A stretch of 64,000 nucleotides of DNA, from assembly GCF_004331485.1 (NCBI RefSeq), contig NZ_SJKD01000002.1, forward strand, positions 868,001 to 932,000. The letters are read 5' to 3'. Position 1 is the first letter of the stretch. The number at the start of each line of letters is the position of its first letter. The notes under the pieces are model-generated. The model was not told where the DNA came from. It ran no database searches and saw only the letters and a list, made by a program, of their open reading frames with translations. Of this stretch, positions 7,625-15,723 are shown one piece after another. The translations under genes and the position numbers were made by a program. Source of the stretch: Kribbella capetownensis. Lineage in GTDB: Bacteria; Actinomycetota; Actinomycetes; Propionibacteriales; Kribbellaceae.

Positions 7625-8449
7625 ATGAGCATCTTCAGGCGGATGTCGACGATCTTCAAGGCCAAGGCGAATTCCGCCCTGGACAAGGCCGAGGATCCTC
7701 GCGAAACCCTTGACTACTCGTATCAGAAGCAGCTGGAGCTGCTGCAGAAGGTGCGGCGTGGTGTGGCCGACGTGGCCACCAGCCGCAAGCGGGTGGAGCT
7801 GCAGGCCTCCCAGCTGCAGTCCCAGTCCAGCAAGCTCCAGGACCAGGCGCAGAAGGCGCTCTCGATGGGCCGCGAGGACTTGGCCCGGGAGGCCCTGACC
7901 CGCAAGTCCGGGCTGCAGGGCCAGATCGACGATCTGCAGACCCAGCACGCCCAGTTGCAGGGTGAAGAGGAGAAGCTGACGCTGGCCTCCCAGCGGCTGC
8001 AGGCCAAGGTCGAGTCGTTCCGGACCCGCAAGGAGACCATCAAGGCCACGTACACCGCGGCCGAGGCGCAGACCCGGATCAACGAGGCGTTCTCGGGCAT
8101 CTCCGAGGAGATGAGCGACGTCGGTCTGGCGGTCCAGCGGGCCGAGGACAAGACCCAGCAGATGCAGGCCCGGGCCGGCGCGATCGACGAGCTGCTCGCC
8201 TCCGGCGCGCTCGACGACGCCAGCGGTACGGCGAAGGACAACATCACGCTGGAGCTGGAGCGGATGTCGTCCGGCTCCGACGTCGAGAGCGAGCTGGCCG
8301 CGCTGAAGGCCCAGCTGGCCGGCGGCAGTGCGCCCAAGGAGCTGTCCGGCGACACCCCAGGTCCGTCCCAGGCGCAGGCGCCTGCCCAGCAGCCGACGCA
8401 GCAGCCGGCCGCCGAGCCCGCCCGGCCGCAGGACGGTGACGTTCGATGA
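7625..8449 (+). CDS. pspA: PspA/IM30 family envelope-stress protein
   Basis: PspA/Vipp1-like proteins are coiled-coil, membrane-binding ESCRT-III relatives that stabilise a damaged cytoplasmic membrane. The first 220 or so residues are helical, with long heptad-like Gln/Leu/Glu runs, and start with the amphipathic helix FRRMSTIFKAKANSALDKAE expected to bind membrane. The last 45 residues are a Gln/Pro/Ala-rich tail, probably disordered. 274 aa is normal. AAGGGG lies about 12 bases before the ATG. Its end overlaps pspAA by 4 bases. The protein is cytoplasmic and membrane-associated. Confidence 0.92.
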   Translation: MSIFRRMSTIFKAKANSALDKAEDPRETLDYSYQKQLELLQKVRRGVADVATSRKRVELQASQLQSQSSKLQDQAQKALSMGREDLAREALTRKSGLQGQIDDLQTQHAQLQGEEEKLTLASQRLQAKVESFRTRKETIKATYTAAEAQTRINEAFSGISEEMSDVGLAVQRAEDKTQQMQARAGAIDELLASGALDDASGTAKDNITLELERMSSGSDVESELAALKAQLAGGSAPKELSGDTPGPSQAQAPAQQPTQQPAAEPARPQDGDVR

Positions 8450-8721
8450 TCGTTCGCATCATGGGCGAAGGTCAGTGGCGCCTGGCCGACGACAAGCTGG
8501 ACCAGCTGAACGCGGTTGACACCGACCTGGAGAAGGCTGTCTCCGCCGGTGACGAGGCGGGCTTCAAGACCTCCTTCGCCGCGCTGCTGGAGTTCGTCCG
8601 GGCCGGCGACAAGCTGCCGGACGACGAGCTGCACGACTCCGACGCGATCCTGCCGCCGGGCGACAGCACGCTGGGCGAGATGCGCGAGCTGATCAGCGGT
8701 GACGGCCTGATCGCCGGCTGA
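8446..8721 (+). CDS. pspAA: PspA-associated protein PspAA
   Basis: This 91-aa protein matches the small PspAA partner found next to pspA in actinobacteria. It opens MIVRIMGEGQWRL, has a Leu/Asp-rich middle (LDQLNAVDTDLEKAV), and ends with PDDELHDSDAILPPGDSTL. It is translationally coupled to pspA by an ATGA overlap and followed within 65 bases by a terminator hairpin, so the two genes make a complete transcription unit. It is thought to modulate PspA assembly; the mechanism is not known to me. Confidence 0.88.
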   Translation: MIVRIMGEGQWRLADDKLDQLNAVDTDLEKAVSAGDEAGFKTSFAALLEFVRAGDKLPDDELHDSDAILPPGDSTLGEMRELISGDGLIAG

Positions 8722-8782
8722 ACACCCTGCCGGCGATCGCCGTCGCGACCCGGCGGCCGATCACTTGCTGTAGTTGATACGA

Positions 8783-8816
8783 GACCCCCTGATCCTGGAA
8801 ACAGGCTCCGGGGGTC
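8783..8816 (+). terminator. Terminator hairpin after pspA-pspAA
   Basis: GACCCCC pairs with GGGGGTC across a 20-base interior that can itself form a short CCTG/CAGG stem. It is followed by the moderately T-rich TTCGTCT. It lies 62 bases past the pspAA stop and ends that unit before the polysaccharide locus begins. Confidence 0.75.
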
Positions 8817-8992
8817 TTCGTCTGTGCGCTGGATTGCGCACGGGTAAACACTCGCCCCGGGTACTGTCAGAGCAGGCGTTCCCGTAGTACTCTCTGGGTC
8901 AATGCCGTTGTGGGGCGGCATTTCATCGAGGTCCGTGACGGGGAGTGGGTTGGTCGCGGGCGTCGCTTTTCACCTGTGGGGGGTGACTGTGC

Positions 8993-10519
8993 GTGACTGA
9001 ATTCGTCATGTCCGAGGGGTTGGCCGATTCGGCTGATCTACGGCCGGCGCCGTCGGGGGAGCGTCGTCGGCCGGTCTGGGTGGTACCGGACGAGATTCCG
9101 GCGATCGTGCCGCTGTCGGCCCGGTTCACCGAGGCGCGTTGGGTGGGCAGGTACCGCCGAGCTGCGCTCGCGGCCGACCTGGCCGCGGCCGTGACCGGTG
9201 GCACGCTCGCGCTGGTGGCCCGGTTCGGGGCCCAGATCAACCTTGGCTACATCCTGGTGGGCGCGCTGCTGCCGATCGCCTGGCTGGCCTGTGTGGCACT
9301 GCAGCGGGGCTATGAGACCCGGTACTTCGGCACCGGGCCGGAGGAGTTCCGCTCGATCATCCGGGCCGCGGTCGCACTGACCGCCCTGGTCGCCATCACG
9401 TCGTACGCGACCAAGAGCGAGGTCGCTCGTGGTTTCGTCATCCTGGCGGTTCCGATGACCTGCCTGGCGGCGATGTTCGGCCGCTGGGTGCTGCACCGCA
9501 GCATCTCCTGGCGGCGGTTCGCCGGGCGGTGCATGCGCCGGGTGCTCGTTGTCGGACGCAACGACCAGGTGACCACGCTGCGGCGGCACCTGGAGGAGCG
9601 GCCGGCCGACGGCTACATCGTGGTCGCGACCTGCCTGCCACGGGGTGACGCCTTCGAGGAACCGGCTCCCGAACGGCTGGGCCGGACCGAGATGGACATC
9701 CTGGCCGCGGTGGACCAGTTCGACGTCGAGGTGGTGGCAGTCGCCGCCGACCCCGAGTTGGCCGGATACACCCTGCGGAAGCTGTCCTGGGCGCTCGAGC
9801 AGCGCGGTGTCGAACTGATCGTCTCGCCGGGCATCGTCGAGGTGGCCGGCCCGCGGATCTCGATCCGCCCGGTCGCCGGACTCTCGCTGCTGCACCTGGA
9901 GCGGCCGTCGGTCAGCGGCGGTCCGCATCTGCTGAAGACCATCTTCGACCGGGTGCTCGGCTGTCTGCTGCTGCTGGCGGTCTCGCCGATCCTGATCATG
10001 ACCGCGGTCATGGTGAAGGCGACGAGCCGGGGGCCGGTGCTGTTCCGGCAGACCAGGGTCGGCCGCGGCGGTGAGCAGTTCTCGATGCTGAAGTTCCGCA
10101 CGATGGTGGCCGACGCCGAGGAACGCAAGGCCGAACTGCAGAAGCTGAACGAGGGCAACGGGGTGCTGTTCAAGCTCCGCGACGATCCCCGGGTGACCAG
10201 GGTCGGCAAGTACCTGCGCCGGTTCTCGATCGACGAGCTTCCGCAACTGGTGAACGTGCTCCGGGGGGACATGTCACTGGTCGGCCCGCGGCCACCGCTG
10301 CCGGCCGAGGTCGCGAAGTACCAGATCGACGATGCGCGGCGGATGCTCGTGAAGCCCGGACTGACCGGCCTCTGGCAGGTCAGCGGTCGCAGCGACCTGA
10401 CCTGGGAAGAGTCCATGCGGCTCGACCTGCGGTACGCCGACAACTGGTCGATCGCGCTGGACCTGCTGATCTTGTGGAAGACCGCCCGCGCCGTCCTGGG
10501 AAGCGACGGCGCCTACTGA
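8993..10519 (+). CDS. Polyprenyl glycosylphosphotransferase (initiating sugar-phosphate transferase), copy 1
   Basis: Enzymes of this family start surface-polysaccharide synthesis by moving a sugar 1-phosphate from its nucleotide onto undecaprenyl phosphate. The 508-aa protein has four N-terminal membrane helices (about 57-165), a central Rossmann-like domain (about 170-300) and a further membrane segment near residue 325. The C-terminal catalytic domain carries LFRQTRVGRGG, MLKFRTM, RRFSIDELPQL, MSLVGPRPPLP and KPGLTGLWQVSGR. GTG at 8993 follows a G-rich ribosome site. A close paralogue is at 39776. It stands alone between two hairpins, so it is probably monocistronic. The sugar transferred cannot be read from the sequence. 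Confidence 0.93.
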   Translation: MTEFVMSEGLADSADLRPAPSGERRRPVWVVPDEIPAIVPLSARFTEARWVGRYRRAALAADLAAAVTGGTLALVARFGAQINLGYILVGALLPIAWLACVALQRGYETRYFGTGPEEFRSIIRAAVALTALVAITSYATKSEVARGFVILAVPMTCLAAMFGRWVLHRSISWRRFAGRCMRRVLVVGRNDQVTTLRRHLEERPADGYIVVATCLPRGDAFEEPAPERLGRTEMDILAAVDQFDVEVVAVAADPELAGYTLRKLSWALEQRGVELIVSPGIVEVAGPRISIRPVAGLSLLHLERPSVSGGPHLLKTIFDRVLGCLLLLAVSPILIMTAVMVKATSRGPVLFRQTRVGRGGEQFSMLKFRTMVADAEERKAELQKLNEGNGVLFKLRDDPRVTRVGKYLRRFSIDELPQLVNVLRGDMSLVGPRPPLPAEVAKYQIDDARRMLVKPGLTGLWQVSGRSDLTWEESMRLDLRYADNWSIALDLLILWKTARAVLGSDGAY

Positions 10520-10522
10520 ACC

Positions 10523-10547
10523 CGCCCGGCCATCTGCCGGCCGGGCG
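10523..10547 (+). terminator. Terminator hairpin after the first glycosylphosphotransferase
   Basis: A perfect 9-bp stem, CGCCCGGCC with GGCCGGGCG, encloses a 7-base loop and starts 4 bases past the stop codon. No T-run follows, as is common for actinobacterial terminators. Confidence 0.7.
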
Positions 10548-10610
10548 AGTCAACGCACCACCACGTCGGGGGACGTCAGAACACGCGGTGCATTCCCGAG
10601 GGGGGAATTC

Positions 10611-11213
10611 ATGATGCAGCAACTCAGTGCCGAGCCCGGTACTGATCAGGAAACGGCCGACGACGCTGCCGTCGTCCGGTCCGAGGCCGCGACCCTGGTG
10701 ATCCAGGCCGCGTCCGGGGACCAGGGCGCCTGGAGCCGGTTGGTCGACCACTATGCGCGGCTCGTCTGGGCCGTGACCCGCAGCTTCCGGCTCAGCGACA
10801 GCGACGCGGCGGACGTGTCCCAGATGGTCTGGCTGCGGTTGCTCGAGCACATCCACCGCGTCGACCCCGAACGGGTCGGCGCGTGGCTTGTCGTTACCAC
10901 CCGCCGGGAATGCCTGCGGGTGCTGGCGTTCCGCAAGCGGGTCCTGCTCACCTACGAGTCGGCCGCGTTCGAGGGGGTTCCCGGCGACCTGCCGGAGCTG
11001 GACGCGGATCTACTCGCCGACGAGCGGGCGGTCGACGTACGGCGGGCTCTGGAGAGCCTGCCGGACCGGTGGCAACAGCTGCTCGGCATGCTGATGGCCG
11101 ACCCGCCCGCGCCGTACGCGGAGATCTCGGCGACGATCGGAATCCCGATCGGCAGCATCGGCCCGATCCGCGGCCGGTGCCTGGAGAAACTCAGACTGCT
11201 GCTTGCCTCCTGA
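10611..11213 (+). CDS. ECF-type sigma-70 family RNA polymerase sigma factor
   Basis: The 200-aa protein has a sigma-2 region (about 45-90; YARLVWAVTRSF, then DAADVSQMVWLRLLEH) and a sigma-4 region (about 145-198; ALESLPDRWQQLLGML, then ISATIGIPIGSIGP), with no sigma-1.1 or sigma-3. The style, including GAWLVVTTRRECLRVL and a Gly-Ser-Ile-Gly-Pro turn in the recognition helix, matches a large actinobacterial ECF group usually encoded with a small beta-rich partner and a CHAT-domain protein. No anti-sigma factor or CHAT gene is adjacent, but the convergent gene at 11255 resembles the small partner. GAGGGGGG precedes the start. It may control part of the polysaccharide locus; that is inference. 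Confidence 0.9.
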   Translation: MMQQLSAEPGTDQETADDAAVVRSEAATLVIQAASGDQGAWSRLVDHYARLVWAVTRSFRLSDSDAADVSQMVWLRLLEHIHRVDPERVGAWLVVTTRRECLRVLAFRKRVLLTYESAAFEGVPGDLPELDADLLADERAVDVRRALESLPDRWQQLLGMLMADPPAPYAEISATIGIPIGSIGPIRGRCLEKLRLLLAS

Positions 11214-11226
11214 AGCAGGAGCCTGT

Positions 11227-11246
11227 ATCCGGCGGCTGGTCCGGAT
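11227..11246. terminator. Hairpin between convergent genes
   Basis: ATCCGG and CCGGAT form a perfect 6-bp stem around an 8-base loop, centred in the 41 bases between the sigma gene and the convergent small gene. It could stop transcription from both sides. Modest stem length keeps confidence low. Confidence 0.45.
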
Positions 11247-11254
11247 CCGTCTGA

Positions 11255-11623
11255 TCAGAGCATGATCCAGGCGGTCCGGACCGGCCGTTGTGTGCTGCCC
11301 GGCCACCGCAGCAGGAAGCTGACCAGCCGGGCCGCGGTCGGTCCGTCGTCGGCGCCACGGGACTCGACCATCACCGGTCCCGACGGGGAGACCCGCAGCT
11401 CGACGGTCAGGTCGGTCTGTCCGTGCACGTCGACATCCAGGGTGATGCCGTACCCGGCGAACCGCAGTCGCCGTACGTCGCCGCTGTCCGGGGCGTCGAC
11501 GAGGCTGTCGAAGACCACGTCGAGAACGTCGAGGTCCCGCTCGTGCCGCCCGAATGCGGCGTACCCGACCGAGCGGAGCAGTGCGATCTGCTCGCCGGCG
11601 GCACGCTCAGGAGGCCCGATCAC
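11255..11623 (-). CDS. Small protein resembling the beta-rich partner of CHAT-linked ECF sigma factors
   Basis: The 122-aa protein has no signal peptide or membrane helix. After a helical N-terminus it has VRRLRFAGYGITLDVDV, then a beta-rich stretch with SPSGPVMVESRG, and ends RTAWIML. That order (RRLRF-x-G-x-x-I-D, hydrophobic strands, a Trp-Ile/Val-x-Leu end) recalls the small proteins encoded beside the ECF sigma group present just across the terminator, but the central strand region looks degenerate. The GTG at 11623 lies 5 bases after the stop of the beta-helix gene, with AAGGGGAG upstream, so it is coupled to the polysaccharide operon rather than to the sigma gene. Function is not established. 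Confidence 0.65.
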   Translation of the reverse strand: MIGPPERAAGEQIALLRSVGYAAFGRHERDLDVLDVVFDSLVDAPDSGDVRRLRFAGYGITLDVDVHGQTDLTVELRVSPSGPVMVESRGADDGPTAARLVSFLLRWPGSTQRPVRTAWIML

Positions 11624-11628
11624 CGTGC

Positions 11629-13242
11629 TCAGCGCTCCCCTTGCACCTTGATCACGCTGTCCTGGTCCTGGCCGTACGGCGCGCCCTGCCAGGAGGCCCA
11701 GTTCACCCGGCTGCCCTGCTCGTGCACGACGAAGTTCCACGGTCCGGCGTACGTGTTGTTGAAGAAGCGGTTGCCCTGGTGGTACGTGATCGCGTCCTGC
11801 ACGGTCGCCATCTGGTACGGCGACCAGTTCGGGAACGTACCCCAGTTGGAGAACAGCCCGTTGAAGCCACAGCCGCTGCGGAACGCACAGGTCTTCCCGA
11901 TCTTGTCCGGGTCGAGGCTGAAGACGTTGTCGTGCACGCGCACGTTCTGCGTCTTCCATCGGCAGTCGCCGATGTACGGCTGGTTGTGGATGGTGCTCGA
12001 GTTGCAGGTCTTGGCGGTGACCACCGTCGGGTTGACCAGCGTGCCCGAGCCGGTGCTGGTGTTGGCCGGCGACCCGGCGAACCGGTCGGCGTTCTCCCAC
12101 AGCAGTACGCCGGCCCAGTTGTCGGTGAAGACGTTCCCGCTGATCTCGAAGGTCTTGTTGTAGACACCCGTCACCCGGGAGTCGCTGCCGGACTCGGAGA
12201 TGTACACCGCCGGGGTCGGGAAGCCCTGGTTCTGCGGGCCCTTGCCGAGACCGTTGCGGGCGAAGGTGTTGCCCCGGATCCCGGCGTTGTAGCTGGTCTC
12301 GTAGACGATGCCCTCGGCCAGGTTGCTGGAGATGTAGTTGCCCTCGATCACGAACCCGGTGTTGTTGGTGTCCGCCCACAGTCCCGCGCTGAGGTTGTCG
12401 TGCACCCAGTTGCCGCGCACGACCGCGCCGGTGACCTCCCAGAACTTGCCGCCGCCGGTGCAGCCGCAGCCCTTCTTGAGCTTCTCCCAGTCGTCGGTGT
12501 TGTTGCCGGCGATCTCGTTCTTCTCGATCGTGATGCCCTTGACCTTGCCCGGGTTGTAGGCGTTGAAGCCGTACTGGCCGTTCTCCTGCAGGCAGTTGCC
12601 GCGGACAACGTTGTGGTCGCCGACCATCAGTCCGGCGCCGGCGTTCAGGCGGATCGTGTTGGCCTCGACCGTCCAGCGGGAGGCGGCGTCGTGGTTGACC
12701 ACACCCTCGTCGTTGTTGGTCCGCGGTGCGCCGAAGTTCTGGATGGTCAGGTTCTTCACCGTGACGCCGGCGGCGTACCCGGTGAAGGCGTACCGGTTCC
12801 TCTTCCCGCCGTCGAGGACCGCACCGGGCGCGCCGATGTAGACGTTGCCTTCCTTCGGGATGACCTGGGCGTACGGCCCGGTCCCGACCCGGTGTGTGCC
12901 CGGGGACAGCCAGAACGTCGTACCGGCCGGATGCGCGTTGGTGACGTCGTTGAGGTTCTGGCCGGTGCCGACCACGACCGCGCCGGACGGAGCTTTGGCC
13001 GGACCGGCCAGGGCCTTGGCGTTGCCGCAGACCCGCGCCGGCGGCGTTGTCGGTGCGGTGACGTTGGTTTCCGTGGCCGCGGGTGATGCGGACGGGCTGG
13101 ACTGAGCCTTCGATCCCGCGTCACCGTCGAGGACGGTGATCCCGACCGCGACGAGCGCGGCGACCACGACCGACGTCGCGGCGATGAGGAACGGCGGGCG
13201 GCGGTACCACGCGTGTCCCGTGGACGGGTCGCGTTGTTCCAT
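11629..13242 (-). CDS. Membrane-anchored right-handed parallel beta-helix protein
   Basis: The 537-aa protein has a cytoplasmic start, one N-terminal transmembrane helix (about 17-37) and a Ser/Pro/Thr linker. Then comes a long extracellular solenoid of repeated N-x-I/V-x-x-N/G-x-x-I units (for example VEANTIRLN, IEKNEIAGNNT, VIEGNYISSN, ISGNVFTDN), as in pectate-lyase-like and C5-epimerase-like beta helices. Many Asn ladders and several Cys are visible. It ends with a QDQDSV motif shared with the lipoprotein at 54234. The ATG at 13242 follows GAAGGA; an in-frame ATG at 13263 lacks this. A role in cutting, epimerising or holding the exported polysaccharide outside the cell is likely, but no catalytic residues can be named. 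Confidence 0.85.
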   Translation of the reverse strand: MEQRDPSTGHAWYRRPPFLIAATSVVVAALVAVGITVLDGDAGSKAQSSPSASPAATETNVTAPTTPPARVCGNAKALAGPAKAPSGAVVVGTGQNLNDVTNAHPAGTTFWLSPGTHRVGTGPYAQVIPKEGNVYIGAPGAVLDGGKRNRYAFTGYAAGVTVKNLTIQNFGAPRTNNDEGVVNHDAASRWTVEANTIRLNAGAGLMVGDHNVVRGNCLQENGQYGFNAYNPGKVKGITIEKNEIAGNNTDDWEKLKKGCGCTGGGKFWEVTGAVVRGNWVHDNLSAGLWADTNNTGFVIEGNYISSNLAEGIVYETSYNAGIRGNTFARNGLGKGPQNQGFPTPAVYISESGSDSRVTGVYNKTFEISGNVFTDNWAGVLLWENADRFAGSPANTSTGSGTLVNPTVVTAKTCNSSTIHNQPYIGDCRWKTQNVRVHDNVFSLDPDKIGKTCAFRSGCGFNGLFSNWGTFPNWSPYQMATVQDAITYHQGNRFFNNTYAGPWNFVVHEQGSRVNWASWQGAPYGQDQDSVIKVQGER

Positions 13243-13276
13243 GGCGTTTCCTTCGGGGGGCATCAGGACCTCGGAC

Positions 13277-14479
13277 TCAGGCAGTGGCGGTAACCGGGTG
13301 CTCGATCGCGTACCGGTAGATGTCGAGCAGTTGATCGATGCTCTGGTGTGGCTGGTGCTTCTTCTCGTACGTCGTCCGGGCCTGCCGGCCGAGATCGTCG
13401 TAGCGGTCGGGGGAGGTGTCGACGTCGAGCAGCAGTTTGGCGAGCGCGTCCGGACGACCCGGCTCGAACAGTGCGCCGTCGACGCCGTCGGTGATCAGGT
13501 CCGGGAACGACCCGTGGGCGGATGCCAGCAGCGGTACGCCGACAGCCATCGCCTCGACCACCACCAGGCCGAACGTCTCCTCCCACTCCGACGGCAGGAC
13601 GACCGCGCGGGACGAGCGGATCAGCTCGAACACCTCTGGCTTGGTCATCATCCCGCGCAGTTCGACCGACGGTCTGGTCGCCGCCCACGCGGTCACCTCG
13701 TCCAGCATCGGGCCGCCGCCGGCGATCACGAGCCGGAGCGCGTCGTCACCCGCGATCGCCCGGTAAGCGTCCCAGCCCTTCATCAGCAGGGGTGCGCCCT
13801 TGGCCGCGTCCAGGCGTCCGACGTACGTGACCTGGCGCTGCCGCGGTCCGCCGACCGGGCCGTCGTACGGGACCAGGTTGTGCTTGACGAACGTCCGGTC
13901 CGGATCGAAGTTCATCGCGGCCATCAACCGGCGCTGGGACTCGGAGATGAAGATGTACGCCGACACCAGGCGGCGCCAGCTGCGACGGTGGCTCCGGGCG
14001 TTGAGCACAGTGGTCGAGGTCGCCAGCGCGGAGCCGCGGTAGCAGCGGTGGACCACAGCTGGCATCGGGTTACCACCGGCGCAGTCGTGGCAGACCTCGC
14101 CGTTGCGGAAGAAGTCGCCGCTGGCACAGAGCAGCTTGTAGTTGTGCAGGGTGATCACGACCGGGACACCGGCCTTGCGGCACGCGTACAGCACCGATGG
14201 GCTCAGCAGCGGGAACGTGTTGTGAATGTGAACGACATCAGGCCGGTCCTCGGCCAGGGCAGCGGCAAGGTCGCGCCTGCTCGTCGGGTTCCAGACAACG
14301 CGAGCGGGCAGCGTCGCCTTCTGCCAGGCGGGCCAGTCCTCGATCGCGTCACTGTGCCGCTCGAAGTGCCGGACCTTGTGGCCGAGGGCGGTCAGCGCCT
14401 CGCTCTCCTGGTCGACCACCCGGTTCTCGCCGCTCGGCGCGGTCGACCGGTACCGGTTGTGTACCAGCAGGATCTTCAT
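13277..14479 (-). CDS. Glycosyltransferase family 4 (GT-B)
   Basis: The 400-aa protein has a GT-B fold with retaining GT4 signatures: N-terminal MKILLVHNRYR with SGENRVVDQE, then HIHNTFP, and C-terminal VTYVGRLDAAKG, VIAGGGP and the E-x7-E element in PSEWEETFGLVVVEAMAVG. The LHNYKLLC segment with a following Cys-x2-Cys (EVCHDCAGG) is like the ExpE7 subgroup involved in exopolysaccharide synthesis. It lacks a membrane helix and would act at the inner face of the membrane on a lipid-linked sugar. It overlaps the upstream ligase gene by 4 bases. Donor and acceptor are unknown. Confidence 0.9.
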   Translation of the reverse strand: MKILLVHNRYRSTAPSGENRVVDQESEALTALGHKVRHFERHSDAIEDWPAWQKATLPARVVWNPTSRRDLAAALAEDRPDVVHIHNTFPLLSPSVLYACRKAGVPVVITLHNYKLLCASGDFFRNGEVCHDCAGGNPMPAVVHRCYRGSALATSTTVLNARSHRRSWRRLVSAYIFISESQRRLMAAMNFDPDRTFVKHNLVPYDGPVGGPRQRQVTYVGRLDAAKGAPLLMKGWDAYRAIAGDDALRLVIAGGGPMLDEVTAWAATRPSVELRGMMTKPEVFELIRSSRAVVLPSEWEETFGLVVVEAMAVGVPLLASAHGSFPDLITDGVDGALFEPGRPDALAKLLLDVDTSPDRYDDLGRQARTTYEKKHQPHQSIDQLLDIYRYAIEHPVTATA

Positions 14480-15723
14480 CGCACTCCTTCACGGGTGGAT
14501 GTGGAGTACACGAGCGACGCCGCCAGCGTCAGCTCGAGCAGGTACGGCGACGCCTCGCTGAGGCCGCTCTCGGTGAACGACGCGACCACGCAGTACGCGA
14601 CCAGGAACAACGCGAGCGCGCGATGCGGGCCCTGCGGACGGAACCAGGCGGCGGTCAGGACGAACAGCACGAGCATGATCGTGATCGCGACCCCGACCAG
14701 CCCGACGTCGTAGTACGTGCCGAGCCAGTTGCTGTCGATCGGCAAACCGTTGAAGGACTTGTTGGACAGGCCGAAGCCGAACAGGGTCTCGAACGCCGAC
14801 CGCGGCTGGGCCAGGATCGAGTCCCAGACGGCCCTCCGGCCGGTCAGCGCGGTCACCTCTTCGGCGTCCTGCCCGCGCGCCAGCCAGGTCGCCACCACCG
14901 ACCCGAGGGTGAGGGCCCCGACGGAGAAGACGGCGAAGCCGATCGCGAACGACTTGCGCACCCGCGACCGTGCGGTGAACAGGCTCAGGCCCGCAATCAG
15001 TACGCCGGCCAGCATCGCGACCAACGCGGTCCGGGTATGCGTCAGCAGCAACACGGGAATAGCCACCAGCACGCTGGTGAGCGCGACTCCGCGCCGGAGC
15101 AGCCCGGACAGCCACAGCACGATCGTGAGGCCGGCCGCCACTGCGGCGTAGTGCCCGACCTGCGTCGGCGGGATGGGCCACAGGGTGCCGCCGAGCCGGT
15201 CCTCGGTCAGCGCCACGCCTGGCGCGACGAGCAGCCCGATGACGACCGATCCGAGGACCGTCCACAAGACCAGGAGGTGCGTTCGGACGAGCAGCAGGTC
15301 CCGGCGGGTCCACCACGGTGTCAGCAGCCACAGCACGATCGCGAAGGTGAACAGGCGGCTGGCGCGGAACAACGCACCGAACAGGAACTCGGCCCGGACG
15401 CTGGCCAGCAGGCCCTCCGCCGCCAGCAGCATCAACAAGAAGATGAACACACTCGGCCGGATCCGGACCGGCCGGTTGACCGACAGCGCCATCATCAGTG
15501 CGCCGACCAGGGCTCCCTGGGCGATCAGCTTGCCGACGGATCCCGGGATCGGCAGCAGGTGCGGTGCGCCCGGGAAGAACGTCATCACGTTGAGCACGAG
15601 CAGTGCCCAGGTGAGCTGGACCCGCCGGCGCCGCCGGACCTCGGGCGCGACCACCCGCCTGGTCGGGCGGTGGCCGAGCCGCGTGGCCAGTTGCGTGCTC
15701 CACCGGGTGGTGATCGTCGTCAT
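14476..15723 (-). CDS. O-antigen ligase / polysaccharide polymerase-like membrane protein, copy 1
   Basis: The 415-aa protein has about ten transmembrane helices and a large loop in the second half (ARGQDAEEVTALTGRRAVWD through NSWNL-like SNWLGTYYDVGLVG). That is the usual layout of the Wzy/WaaL O-antigen ligase family, which links or polymerises lipid-carried repeat units outside the membrane. The ATG at 15723 overlaps the stop of the Wzz-like gene by 4 bases; the frame is open further upstream but only as Arg/Gly-rich antisense sequence. A second family member lies at 52911 with the same loop motif (GRTTSWQAVL, then NSWLGLYWETGLL). Confidence 0.85.
   Translation of the reverse strand: MTTITTRWSTQLATRLGHRPTRRVVAPEVRRRRRVQLTWALLVLNVMTFFPGAPHLLPIPGSVGKLIAQGALVGALMMALSVNRPVRIRPSVFIFLLMLLAAEGLLASVRAEFLFGALFRASRLFTFAIVLWLLTPWWTRRDLLLVRTHLLVLWTVLGSVVIGLLVAPGVALTEDRLGGTLWPIPPTQVGHYAAVAAGLTIVLWLSGLLRRGVALTSVLVAIPVLLLTHTRTALVAMLAGVLIAGLSLFTARSRVRKSFAIGFAVFSVGALTLGSVVATWLARGQDAEEVTALTGRRAVWDSILAQPRSAFETLFGFGLSNKSFNGLPIDSNWLGTYYDVGLVGVAITIMLVLFVLTAAWFRPQGPHRALALFLVAYCVVASFTESGLSEASPYLLELTLAASLVYSTSTREGVR

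Noticed and set aside
11624..12379. Extension of the 122-aa small gene into the beta-helix gene
   Set aside because: That part is the wrong frame of the beta-helix gene, with Gln/Arg/His-rich shadow sequence; the real start is the GTG at 11623.
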